Shown here: piece after piece, positions 29,855 to 36,700 of the stretch
Numbering within the stretch: the first letter of the stretch is position 1
How the letters are laid out: every line of letters begins with the position of its first letter
Assembly: GCA_001515955.1 (NCBI GenBank)
Contig: LOES01000225.1
Span: forward strand, 1 to 36,700
DNA: 36,700 nt
Direction: 5' to 3'
Origin: Clostridia bacterium BRH_c25
Lineage (GTDB): Bacteria; Bacillota_A; Clostridia; Lutisporales; Lutisporaceae
Made by a program: the position numbers and the translations under genes
The notes under the pieces: model-generated
The model's input: the letters and a program-made list of their open reading frames with translations, nothing else
What the model was told of the DNA's origin: nothing
The model's database searches: none

Positions 29855-30486
29855 TGCGCTCAAACTTTCTTAATTTCACAAAAATACAAATTTCAGCATT
29901 AAGTCAAATTGTTTGGCTACAGCTTCTTTGTATTGCGTTATACCCGATGTTTTTTAATCGAATTAACGTATACAATGATTTGGCAAATGTCATTATTTAC
30001 GCTTCGGGACTTTTGATGCTATCCTATTTACTTCTCCGAAATTTTGCGTTCAACGACGAAAAATATAAGACTAAGTTACTATTCAGTATACTACCTGTTA
30101 CACCTACGGCAATCATAGGGGCTAGGGGCATAATTATCTATATTTTCTGTTTAATTGCGACTCCCCTTTTGATTTTGTTTTCCAGCATAACACATGCTAT
30201 AAAACCGGAAATGTTTGCAGTTATGCAAGCGCATATTCTACCTAATGGGCTATTGTTGGTTGCCGTTTTTATGCCAATAGAGTTCTTAATATTCTATATG
30301 TTTGAGGCGCAAAAAGCGGATATTATTGGTGCGCTTGCAATTTTTCCATATATGGCGCTTATGATCCTTTTATATAAATATTTGATGAATAGTCCCTTTT
30401 GGATTGTCGTGTTTATCATTGCAATTTTTACGAATGTGTTTTGTTACAGGTTTTCCAACAAAATGTATCAAAGCAGGGGATTATAA
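29854..30486 (+). CDS. ABC-2-type transporter permease
   Basis: This 210-residue protein has six predicted membrane helices (approximate starts at residues 18, 44, 88, 120, 150 and 180). It has the short cytoplasmic N-terminus and the FNDEKYKTKLLFSILPVTPTAIIGARG coupling region common in ABC-2 permeases of YtrA-linked operons. It is translationally coupled to the ATPase. It is the last gene of the operon; an inverted repeat (ACTTCGG at 30524-30530 with CCGAAGT at 30541-30547) follows but lacks a U tract. Confidence 0.85.
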   Translation: MRSNFLNFTKIQISALSQIVWLQLLCIALYPMFFNRINVYNDLANVIIYASGLLMLSYLLLRNFAFNDEKYKTKLLFSILPVTPTAIIGARGIIIYIFCLIATPLLILFSSITHAIKPEMFAVMQAHILPNGLLLVAVFMPIEFLIFYMFEAQKADIIGALAIFPYMALMILLYKYLMNSPFWIVVFIIAIFTNVFCYRFSNKMYQSRGL

Positions 30487-31219
30487 GTTATTTTAAATGC
30501 CAGTGCAGGAGACAAGATCTTTTACTTCGGATCAAGTTGCCCGAAGTCCAGCCCTGTCGTCGATCCCAACCGACTTGATTTGGATTTGCTATTCCGAAAA
30601 AATCGAAATGGAGGAACGCCATATGGCAAAATCAAATGAACGAAACACGGAATAATAGGATTTTCTTAAATCGAATGGCACATGTCTAACATATAGTGGT
30701 TGAAGAATTATTCAATCCCTTCAACCGACCCTTGAAGCGATAAAAATGATGACATAATAATTATGCACGAAACACGGATAAAGCGGTATTGAAAGGCGCG
30801 AAATTGCATAAACATGCACATAAAATGCATAAAACCAGTGGGTATGTTCCCGTATTCAAGGCACGTGGAGTGTGTAATAGGAATGCAAAGGAAAGATACT
30901 TAGAAATCCTGAGTTTTCAGCACTTTGCGAAATTCACTACTTTTACAACTGATGGCGATGATTTCAGAAATAAGGAATTGAGAAATAAAATTGATGTTTC
31001 CGTTGTATTGGACATGGAGTGTGTAGACATGTTTGCACAGTGCTTTGAGTAGAGTGTTTGGGCATGTCTATATTACGTAGAGTGGGGTAATTTTGAGACT
31101 GGGCAATGATGAGAGAATGTCGGTTTTTTAGCTGGCGTTCTCTTTTTATATATCTTGTAATGTTCGCATTTGCGATATATAATGTGAGAGTAAAAAAGTT
31201 ACTTTGAAAGGTTGACTTT
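30487..31219. other. 733-bp intergenic stretch with inverted and direct repeats, no convincing gene
   Basis: There are two competing hairpins at 30524-30547 and 30531-30579, and a hairpin GGTTGAA/TTCAACC at 30698-30726. A 12-base direct repeat ACGAAACACGGA lies at 30640-30651 and 30768-30779. An 87-codon frame at 30789-31052 has no ribosome binding site and unremarkable composition, so I do not call it. A terminator lies at 31112-31149. The stretch is a plausible boundary of the accessory island that follows. Confidence 0.5.
31112..31149 (+). terminator. rho-independent terminator
   Basis: AGAGAATG (31112-31119) pairs with CGTTCTCT (31136-31143), with one G-U pair, and is followed by TTTTTA. 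It precedes the accessory gene set and would insulate it from upstream transcription. Confidence 0.7.
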
Positions 31220-31396
31220 ATGGACTATATTACCGCTAAAGAAGCATCTGAAAAGTGGGGAGTTACTACGCGACGAGTACAGGTATTATGTGCTCAAAAT
31301 AAGATATCAGGCGCTATCCGTTTTGGTAACACCTGGGCAATACCACGACAGGCAATAAAACCTGAGGATAGAAGACGTAAAAGGGCTAAGGAATAG
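31220..31396 (+). CDS. small helix-turn-helix protein (MerR/excisionase-like)
   Basis: This 58-residue protein begins DYITAKEASEKWGVTTRRVQVLC, a MerR/excisionase-type helix-turn-helix, followed by a wing (ISGAIRFGNTWAIPRQA) and a basic tail (RRRKRAKE). The pattern is the short DNA-binding protein often labelled HTH_17, found beside mobile-element and defence genes. The ATG at 31220 follows GAAAGGTTG. It lies 52 bases before the likely start of the ART-like gene and in the same direction, so it is a likely local regulator. Confidence 0.8.
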   Translation: MDYITAKEASEKWGVTTRRVQVLCAQNKISGAIRFGNTWAIPRQAIKPEDRRRKRAKE

Positions 31397-31448
31397 ATAT
31401 GTTTTGGTAAAACAGAAATATAGCTTAGTAAAAGAGGTGGATAGCAAT

Positions 31449-32051
31449 TTGAATAAGCGAGTTGCAGTTTTAGATGAGCTAATTAAGAAACAATCAAAAA
31501 GTATTAATATATATGAAGAATTCACACATATAAGGGGATATCATGGATGCCGCCCTATTTCCATAGATAGTTACTATAAAGATGGAATAAAACCCATTAA
31601 CAAGAAATTTGCCAAACAAGAGGCTCTTTTAAGATTATGCGACCAATATATTACAAAAGAAAGAGTTATTGAAGAATTTAATAAGTCTTGGACAGCTCTA
31701 CAGTACCCCCATAAATCAGTTTGGCTTACTTATTCTGAAAACGAGTTTTTTAATAGTTGTGGACATTATCTGATTTATGGAAGTGAATTTTTATGTGGAA
31801 TGGCAACTAAATTATTTTGTCAACCAAATTTAAAGAGGATTGGAATTCCTACAATATTTTATTGTGATATACCGCTCGATAATATTCCCAAAGATTATCT
31901 TTCAGGAATTAATCAGCAAATATGTATGAGAGATTCAACGGGTGGATTTAGGGTGTATGGTGAGGTGTTGGCACAGGAAATAGTTGGACATACGCACCCC
32001 AAAACTATTTACGATCCTTTGATTGGATTAACATACTGTTACAAAACATAA
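31449..32051 (+). CDS. unknown protein with ADP-ribosyltransferase-like N-terminal motif
   Basis: I do not recognise the family. TTG at 31449 is preceded by AGAGGTGG at eight bases, giving 200 residues; an alternative TTG at 31404 gives 215 but has no ribosome binding site. Near the N-terminus, FTHIRGYHGCRP and then SYYKDGIKP (about 25-50) resemble the first motif of ADP-ribosyltransferases (His within a HGxR-type strand, then a helix and Gly-Ile/Leu). A central SVWLTYSENEFFNSCGHYL and a late GEVLAQEIVGHTHPKTIYDP supply further polar residues. The composition is AT-rich compared with the metabolic cluster. It precedes the HD/Hsp90-type ATPase gene by 74 bases, so a two-protein system is likely. 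Confidence 0.65.
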   Translation: MNKRVAVLDELIKKQSKSINIYEEFTHIRGYHGCRPISIDSYYKDGIKPINKKFAKQEALLRLCDQYITKERVIEEFNKSWTALQYPHKSVWLTYSENEFFNSCGHYLIYGSEFLCGMATKLFCQPNLKRIGIPTIFYCDIPLDNIPKDYLSGINQQICMRDSTGGFRVYGEVLAQEIVGHTHPKTIYDPLIGLTYCYKT

Positions 32052-32125
32052 AACCCATATAAAATTACTAATGTATATGCTGGAAGCACTATTATTAAAC
32101 CATAGATAAAGAAAGGAAGAAAGTG

Positions 32126-34615
32126 ATGATAGGGACGATAAAGAATACAAAAGTATATTCAATGTTAGAGCAAAGGAATAGTCCATTCTTAGAAAAAATA
32201 GATAAGGTTTATGATTATGCAAGTAATCTTCTTCCCAAAATTAACCGTGTCTTTGCAAATTATACAGGTCATGATATTTCACATTCTTTAAACGTAATAG
32301 AATATATGTTTGAACTGACTGATTTTCCAGAAAAGCTAAGTGATTTAGAATTGACTGTTTTAGTATTTGTTTCATTACTGCACGATGTGGGAATGGTCGT
32401 AAATGAAGATGAAATCAACGATATAAAAAATGATAAAACGGATATTATTGAGAGGAAATATTCATTAGTTTTAGAAAAATATAAGGATGAAATTGTAGCT
32501 TTGCAGGAATGTATTCGCCCTATTCATGGTAGTAGATCTTTAACTCATGTACTTAATATGGATAATGAGTTTTTTCTCATACCTGGTTATACTAATATAT
32601 CTTTTAAAGATGATGTTGCAAAAATATGTGCTGCACATAATGAGAATTTTGAGTGGATAGCCAATAATCTTTCTTTTGACAAAGTAAAAGGTAACTATTC
32701 TCTTAATTCTCAATTTATCGCTTTGCTTCTTAGAATAGCTGATTATTTGGATATTGATGAGGAAAGAGCTCCATTATATTTATATCAATATTTAAATCCA
32801 AAGGATTATGGTGACCTAGAGTGGAGACAACATTTCATTATTGAAAACAAAGAAAAAATTGTTTTAAATGAAAAAACCGGACATAAAAACATAGAGTTCT
32901 ATGGAGAGAGCTCAAACCCAAGTATTCATAGGAAATTGTTAAGATATTTTGATTCTTTGAATGATGAACTGAAAAAAGCTGTCGAATTTTCAGAGTCTTT
33001 TCGAGATAAAAAATACCTATTAACTTTAAAAACTAATGTTCATAATAAAATTAGAACAAAAGGATTTAATTTTTCCGACTTTAAGCTATCTTTAGATTAT
33101 AAGGCTGTTACCAGTTTGCTGATGGGAGAAAACATATATGGAGATAAAAAACATGGATTGAGAGAATTAATCCAAAATTCAATAGATGCTTGCAAAGTGA
33201 TGCAAGAGGAGTCTATTGGTAAGCCGGAATTTGAATATGCCCCTTATCAACCATTCATAAGTATCATTTTAGATCAGGATAGAAAACAAGTGGTTGTATT
33301 TGATAATGGAAGAGGAATGTCATTAGACATTTTGAAAAAGTATTTTTTGAATGTAGGAGTATCTTATTATGTATCGGATGACTATTTATTTAAAGGTAAT
33401 AAATATGCACCTATTGGAAATTATGGTATTGGTTTTTTAGCGTGTTTTATGTTATCGGATAAAGTCAATGTGTTAACGAAATATTATGGGGAAAGTCAAG
33501 CTAATAAAATCGAATTTGAAAAAAGTAGCGAGTATATTTGTCTTACATGTGAAGATGTACCCCGCCCACAAGGAACAGAAATATCCCTTGACTATGACCA
33601 ATTTTTTGCAATGTTTGGGAATAACGCCAACAATGTAGAAACATTTATTAAGAAAAACTTTTTAGATTGTAAAATACCAATAAGAATAATAACTTTCAAA
33701 GATGGCAAAAGTTATTCAAAAAACGTGGAACTCCAGCAACTTGAGTTGTTATATCCCGAAGGTATCATATTAGATGCGTATTTTGATAATATTCAAGTTT
33801 CACTACATTGTAATTATAAAGGAATTAGATTTCTTAAGAATTTTTCGGATATATATTCTGATGAAAGTTATATTTTTCAAGAAGAAAGCAATGAAATGAT
33901 CTTAGAGAAGGAACTTAGCAATCCTATCTTATTAAAAAACTATATTGAAGATGGAATGATAAAATTCTTGACACTCCCTATTATTTTGCCTTCAGAGGAG
34001 GATGACTTTGAAAAAGCATATGATGTATTAGAAGATTTCGAGTCTGCTTTAGGAAAAATAGATTATGAAGAAGCTAACTTTATTGCAAAAGATACATCTT
34101 TGTATAATTCATCTGAATTGATCGATAGGGATAATGACTACATAATTGGTGATTATACTCTGCGAGATTTTCGGCATCAGGTAGGTCATTCATCTAATGC
34201 TCCAACATATATTTCTTTGGATGAACAAAAAGTAGTTCAGGGTAGTGGTGATAAAATACTTCCGTACAGTACGGATATTGGATTTCAGGGCAGATATTCT
34301 TTTGAACACACAGATTATTTATATATAAAAAATGTGCTTATTTCTGATGTAAAGCTAAAAATTCCTTTTTTAATTGATGGTATCCAATTAAAAGGAGCAG
34401 CTATCAATATTACTAATAAAAAGATTATTCCTAATGTATCGAGAAATAATATTAGTGAGCAGCAGAATAAAGATTTAGCATATGCAATAGGGAAAGCGTT
34501 GCATTTATGGATTTATGAAAATGGTGGGTTTGACGGAGAAGAAAAAAATCTTCTGAAAAACTTTATTGCGCAATGTTATGCAGAAGACAATCGTTGTTTA
34601 AATATGAAAAGATAA
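32126..34615 (+). CDS. HD-domain / Hsp90-type (GHKL) ATPase fusion protein
   Basis: This 829-residue protein has an N-terminal HD hydrolase-like domain: H49, D50 and H53 in TGHDISHS, H86-D87 in LLHDVG, and later His residues at 134 and 171. Residues about 330-500 form a GHKL/Hsp90-type ATPase: N-box with E347, N351 and D354 (RELIQNSIDA), G1 box DNGRGM (393-398) and glycine-rich lid IGNYGIGFLA (430-439). The remaining 330 residues are unassigned, like the middle and C-terminal parts of Hsp90. Such HD-plus-Hsp90 proteins occur in bacterial conflict systems. ATG at 32126 follows AAAGGAAG better than the GTG at 32123. AT content is high, as in the preceding gene. Confidence 0.82.
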   Translation: MIGTIKNTKVYSMLEQRNSPFLEKIDKVYDYASNLLPKINRVFANYTGHDISHSLNVIEYMFELTDFPEKLSDLELTVLVFVSLLHDVGMVVNEDEINDIKNDKTDIIERKYSLVLEKYKDEIVALQECIRPIHGSRSLTHVLNMDNEFFLIPGYTNISFKDDVAKICAAHNENFEWIANNLSFDKVKGNYSLNSQFIALLLRIADYLDIDEERAPLYLYQYLNPKDYGDLEWRQHFIIENKEKIVLNEKTGHKNIEFYGESSNPSIHRKLLRYFDSLNDELKKAVEFSESFRDKKYLLTLKTNVHNKIRTKGFNFSDFKLSLDYKAVTSLLMGENIYGDKKHGLRELIQNSIDACKVMQEESIGKPEFEYAPYQPFISIILDQDRKQVVVFDNGRGMSLDILKKYFLNVGVSYYVSDDYLFKGNKYAPIGNYGIGFLACFMLSDKVNVLTKYYGESQANKIEFEKSSEYICLTCEDVPRPQGTEISLDYDQFFAMFGNNANNVETFIKKNFLDCKIPIRIITFKDGKSYSKNVELQQLELLYPEGIILDAYFDNIQVSLHCNYKGIRFLKNFSDIYSDESYIFQEESNEMILEKELSNPILLKNYIEDGMIKFLTLPIILPSEEDDFEKAYDVLEDFESALGKIDYEEANFIAKDTSLYNSSELIDRDNDYIIGDYTLRDFRHQVGHSSNAPTYISLDEQKVVQGSGDKILPYSTDIGFQGRYSFEHTDYLYIKNVLISDVKLKIPFLIDGIQLKGAAINITNKKIIPNVSRNNISEQQNKDLAYAIGKALHLWIYENGGFDGEEKNLLKNFIAQCYAEDNRCLNMKR

Positions 34616-34675
34616 ACATGTGTACAAAAGAATAAGTAGAATTGATAGATTGAAGATGAATAATGAATGAATAAG

Positions 34676-34709
34676 AGAACATTGCCCTTGAGCGGATGTT
34701 CTTTTTTCA
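34676..34709 (+). terminator. terminator after the HD/Hsp90-type gene
   Basis: AGAACAT near 34677 pairs with ATGTTCT near 34698, followed by a run of Ts. It begins about 60 bases after the stop codon. Confidence 0.75.
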
Positions 34710-34725
34710 TATATACAAGTAAATT

Positions 34726-34772
34726 AAAAAGCCGACTGCTTTATTGTACGATAGAGCAATCGGCTTTTTTGC
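34726..34772 (+). terminator. second hairpin with U tract just before parA
   Basis: AAAAGCCGACTGCT and AGCAATCGGCTTTT pair over about 13 bp with one mismatch and are followed by TTTTTT. It ends about 20 bases before the parA start, so it could act as a leader attenuator for parA as well as a terminator. Confidence 0.65.
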
Positions 34773-34791
34773 GTGAAAGGAGGAATTTTAA

Positions 34792-35616
34792 GTGTCAAAA
34801 GTAATCGCTATTGCTAATCAGAAAGGTGGTACAGGTAAAACGACCACAACAGTTAATCTTGGTATCGGCCTTGCAGCACATGGGAAAAAGGTACTACTTG
34901 TGGACGCAGATGCACAAGGAAACCTAACAGATTCATTAGGGTATCAGGAACCGGATAGCTTGCCTATTTCATTGGCTACCATCCTTAACAAAAATATGAT
35001 GGAGGAACCATATGAGACCAATGATGGTATCCTTCATCATGGAGAAGGTGTTGATCTGATGCCGGGTAACATTGAACTATCTGCTATTGAGGTATCACTG
35101 GTTAATACGATGAGCAGGGAAACGATACTGCGCACATATATCGATGCTGCTAAAGACAAATATGATTATGTGCTGATCGATTGTATGCCATCTCTGGGTA
35201 TGATGACCATCAATGCCTTAGCTGCTGCGGACAGCGTAATTATTCCCGTTCAAGCTCATTATTTGCCGGCCAAAGGAATGACACAGCTTTTGCAGACTAT
35301 CGCCAGAGTAAGAAGACAAATTAATCCTAAGCTGACCATTGACGGTGTACTGCTTACGATGGTAGATAATCGTACCAATTTTGCAAAGGATATTTCCTTT
35401 ATTCTCAGGCGCGATTACGGCGATAAGCTAAGAGTTTTTCAAACGGAGATTCCATTATCCATCCGGGCGGCTGAAACATCTGCAGAAGGGAAAAGCATCT
35501 ATGTGCATGATCCGCATGGAATAGCCGCTAAAGCTTATCAAGCTTTTACGAAGGAGGTGCAGGACATTGGCGAAAAACAACGTAAGAGACAGCATCAAGC
35601 TGGCTTCAGTAGATGA
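34792..35616 (+). CDS. ParA-family partition/maintenance ATPase
   Basis: This 274-residue protein is a deviant-Walker ATPase. Its motifs are KGGTGKTTTTVNLG (residues 11-24), VDADAQGNLT (switch I region), YDYVLIDCMPSLG (Walker B) and VIIPVQAHYLPAKGM. This length and sequence type matches the soj-like ATPases of clostridial integrative and conjugative elements rather than the chromosomal copy near the origin. A GTG start follows GAAAGGAGG. Its 3' end overlaps the ParB gene by 50 bases, giving coupled translation. It probably helps maintain the excised element. Confidence 0.92.
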   Translation: MSKVIAIANQKGGTGKTTTTVNLGIGLAAHGKKVLLVDADAQGNLTDSLGYQEPDSLPISLATILNKNMMEEPYETNDGILHHGEGVDLMPGNIELSAIEVSLVNTMSRETILRTYIDAAKDKYDYVLIDCMPSLGMMTINALAAADSVIIPVQAHYLPAKGMTQLLQTIARVRRQINPKLTIDGVLLTMVDNRTNFAKDISFILRRDYGDKLRVFQTEIPLSIRAAETSAEGKSIYVHDPHGIAAKAYQAFTKEVQDIGEKQRKRQHQAGFSR

Positions 35617-36508
35617 CCTGTTTTCCACGGAGGAAAGCCGAGTAGATAGCCAACGTGAAAAGGTGTTGGATATTCCACTGTCAGAAATATGTGATTTCCC
35701 CAATCATCCTTTTAAGGTGAAAGCGGATGAAGCTATGCTGGAAATGGCGGATAGTGTAAAGCAGTACGGTGTCTTAGTTCCTGGGCTTGTAAGACCAAAA
35801 GTTGATGGCAGCTATGAAATGGTTGCAGGGCACCGTCGTAAAAAGGCAAGTGAGCTTGCAGGATGTGAGACTATGCCTTGTATTATCCGTAATCTGGGAG
35901 ACGATGAAGCGACAATCATCATGGTTGATAGTAATCTACAAAGGGAAAGCATTTTACCAAGTGAAAAAGCCTTTGCATATAAGTTGAAGCTGGAAGCAAT
36001 GAACAGGCAGGGACAGCGCACAGATTTAACTTCTGGACAAGTTGGCCAGAAGTTAAAAGGTAAGTATTCGGTTGAAATTCTTGCAGATCAAATGGGGGAA
36101 AGCTATAAACAAATTCAACGCTATATTCGCCTAACTGAACTGATACCATCTATTCTCGATATGGTGGATGAAAAGCAGATTGCCTTTAACCCAGCAGTAG
36201 AAATATCTTATCTGACCGAAAAAGAACAGCAAGACTTATATAACACCATGCAATCAGAAGACTGTACTCCATCCTTATCACAAGCGCAGAGGATGAAAAA
36301 ACTTAGCCAAGATGGTAGGCTGAATGTAGATGTTATTTTCTCTATTTTAACAGAGGAAAAACCTAATCAAAAGGAAAAATTCAATATTCAGAAAGAACGC
36401 ATAGACCGATTTTTCCCTAAGAATTTTTCTGAGAAGCAGAAGGAAGACTTAATTGTCCAACTTTTAGAAAGCTGGTATAAAAAGCGGCAAAGGGAGCAGG
36501 AACGATAA
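35567..36508 (+). CDS. ParB/Spo0J-family protein
   Basis: This 313-residue protein has a ParB N-terminal domain with the CTP-binding motif GHRRKKASELAG (about 85-96) and DSNLQRESILPSEKAFAYK (about 118-136). It is followed by the central DNA-binding helix-turn-helix region (EILADQMGESYKQIQRYIRLTELIP) and a helical C-terminal tail ending in KKRQREQER. The start is TTG at 35567, which follows AAGGAGGTG. It overlaps parA in a different frame. The long C-terminal tail without the chromosomal ParB dimer sequence, and the next gene, are consistent with a conjugative-element copy. Confidence 0.9.
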   Translation: MAKNNVRDSIKLASVDDLFSTEESRVDSQREKVLDIPLSEICDFPNHPFKVKADEAMLEMADSVKQYGVLVPGLVRPKVDGSYEMVAGHRRKKASELAGCETMPCIIRNLGDDEATIIMVDSNLQRESILPSEKAFAYKLKLEAMNRQGQRTDLTSGQVGQKLKGKYSVEILADQMGESYKQIQRYIRLTELIPSILDMVDEKQIAFNPAVEISYLTEKEQQDLYNTMQSEDCTPSLSQAQRMKKLSQDGRLNVDVIFSILTEEKPNQKEKFNIQKERIDRFFPKNFSEKQKEDLIVQLLESWYKKRQREQER

Positions 36509-36514
36509 TTATTT

Positions 36515-36543
36515 CGATCTCAAATAAGTGGGGTCGTTTTTTT
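36515..36543 (+). terminator. weak terminator after parB
   Basis: CGATCT (36515-36520) pairs with GGGTCG (36531-36536), including two G-U pairs, and is followed by seven Ts. It lies just after the ParB stop. Confidence 0.4.
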
Positions 36544-36571
36544 ATGCCCTCTTTTGAAGGGAGGTGCTTTT

Positions 36572-36700
36572 ATGTACTTTACAGAAGGGCAGCTGCGTGA
36601 ATATGAGCGCATGATGCAGGAAAAACCGGGACATAACCGAAGACCTATCAAAACGGTAAAGGAGAGTGATTGTAAGCACTGTCAGTTCTTTGATGAACAT
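36572..36700 (+). CDS. partial gene of an integrative conjugative element (3' end outside window)
   Basis: Forty-three codons are visible, starting at an ATG preceded by GGGAGGTG. They begin MYFTEGQLREYERMMQEKP, followed by a basic segment and then CKHCQFFDEH at the window edge. The CxxC pair suggests the start of a small zinc-binding domain. Genes with this type of start follow ParA/ParB in clostridial conjugative elements; the function is unknown. Confidence 0.7.
   Translation, partial: MYFTEGQLREYERMMQEKPGHNRRPIKTVKESDCKHCQFFDEH

Noticed and set aside
30789..31052. 87-codon + strand open frame
   Set aside because: It has a TTG start without a ribosome binding site, no domain-like features, and lies in a repeat-rich intergenic stretch.
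1..36700. CRISPR array, tRNA or rRNA genes
   Set aside because: No regularly spaced repeats, cloverleaf-like segments with a CCA-adjacent acceptor, or rRNA signature stretches were seen on either strand.

Overview
The window is chromosomal DNA of a low-GC anaerobic Firmicute of the class Clostridia. AGGAGG-type ribosome binding sites, frequent GTG/TTG starts, ferredoxin-linked enzymes, amino-acid fermentation genes and YtrA-type regulators point to this. I see no rRNA, tRNA or CRISPR array.

Layout. (1) Positions 2-316 hold the 3' end of panB, followed directly by a 393-bp foldback (MITE-like) element. Then come a hotdog thioesterase, a small coiled-coil protein, an unknown membrane protein and a Crp/Fnr regulator. 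(2) Positions 3466-16944 are one long + strand metabolic cluster. A bacterial microcompartment (BMC) block has BMC-H, a class V PLP enzyme with a BMC-type N-terminal module, BMC-P, a second BMC-H, a tandem BMC-T and a hydantoinase-like amidohydrolase. It is followed by a four-subunit 2-oxoacid:ferredoxin oxidoreductase, both subunits of an ADP-forming acyl-CoA synthetase, an EamA exporter, a class I aminotransferase and an NhaC antiporter. The cluster has no acylating aldehyde dehydrogenase, phosphotransacylase or alcohol dehydrogenase, so it is not a standard aldehyde metabolosome. The likely logic is conversion of a cyclic amide or amino acid to a 2-oxo acid, then to acyl-CoA, then to acid plus ATP. 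(3) Positions 17156-21172 hold an iron-sulfur aldo/keto reductase, a PAS-sigma54 activator and tryptophanase. A sigma54 promoter and paired upstream repeats lie in front of tryptophanase. (4) Positions 21401-27779 hold a receiver/PEP-synthase-like fusion, a TetR-flavodoxin operon divergent from an EFR1 ferredoxin protein, and a BpsA-like branched-polyamine synthase. (5) Positions 27780-31200 are more patchy: a decayed gene and a YtrA/ABC transporter operon. (6) From about 31200 the DNA is AT-rich accessory sequence. A short HTH protein, an unknown protein with an ADP-ribosyltransferase-like motif and an HD/Hsp90-type ATPase form a candidate defence module. It lies next to ParA/ParB and a partial gene typical of integrative conjugative elements.

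Two observations stand out as possibly undescribed. One is a pair of leaders (5443-5496 and 21298-21355) that fold into the same three-way junction with compensatory changes; one is inside the BMC operon and one is before the PEP-synthase-like gene. The other is the HTH / ART-like / HD-Hsp90 module. All calls come from reading the sequence; no database search was possible.
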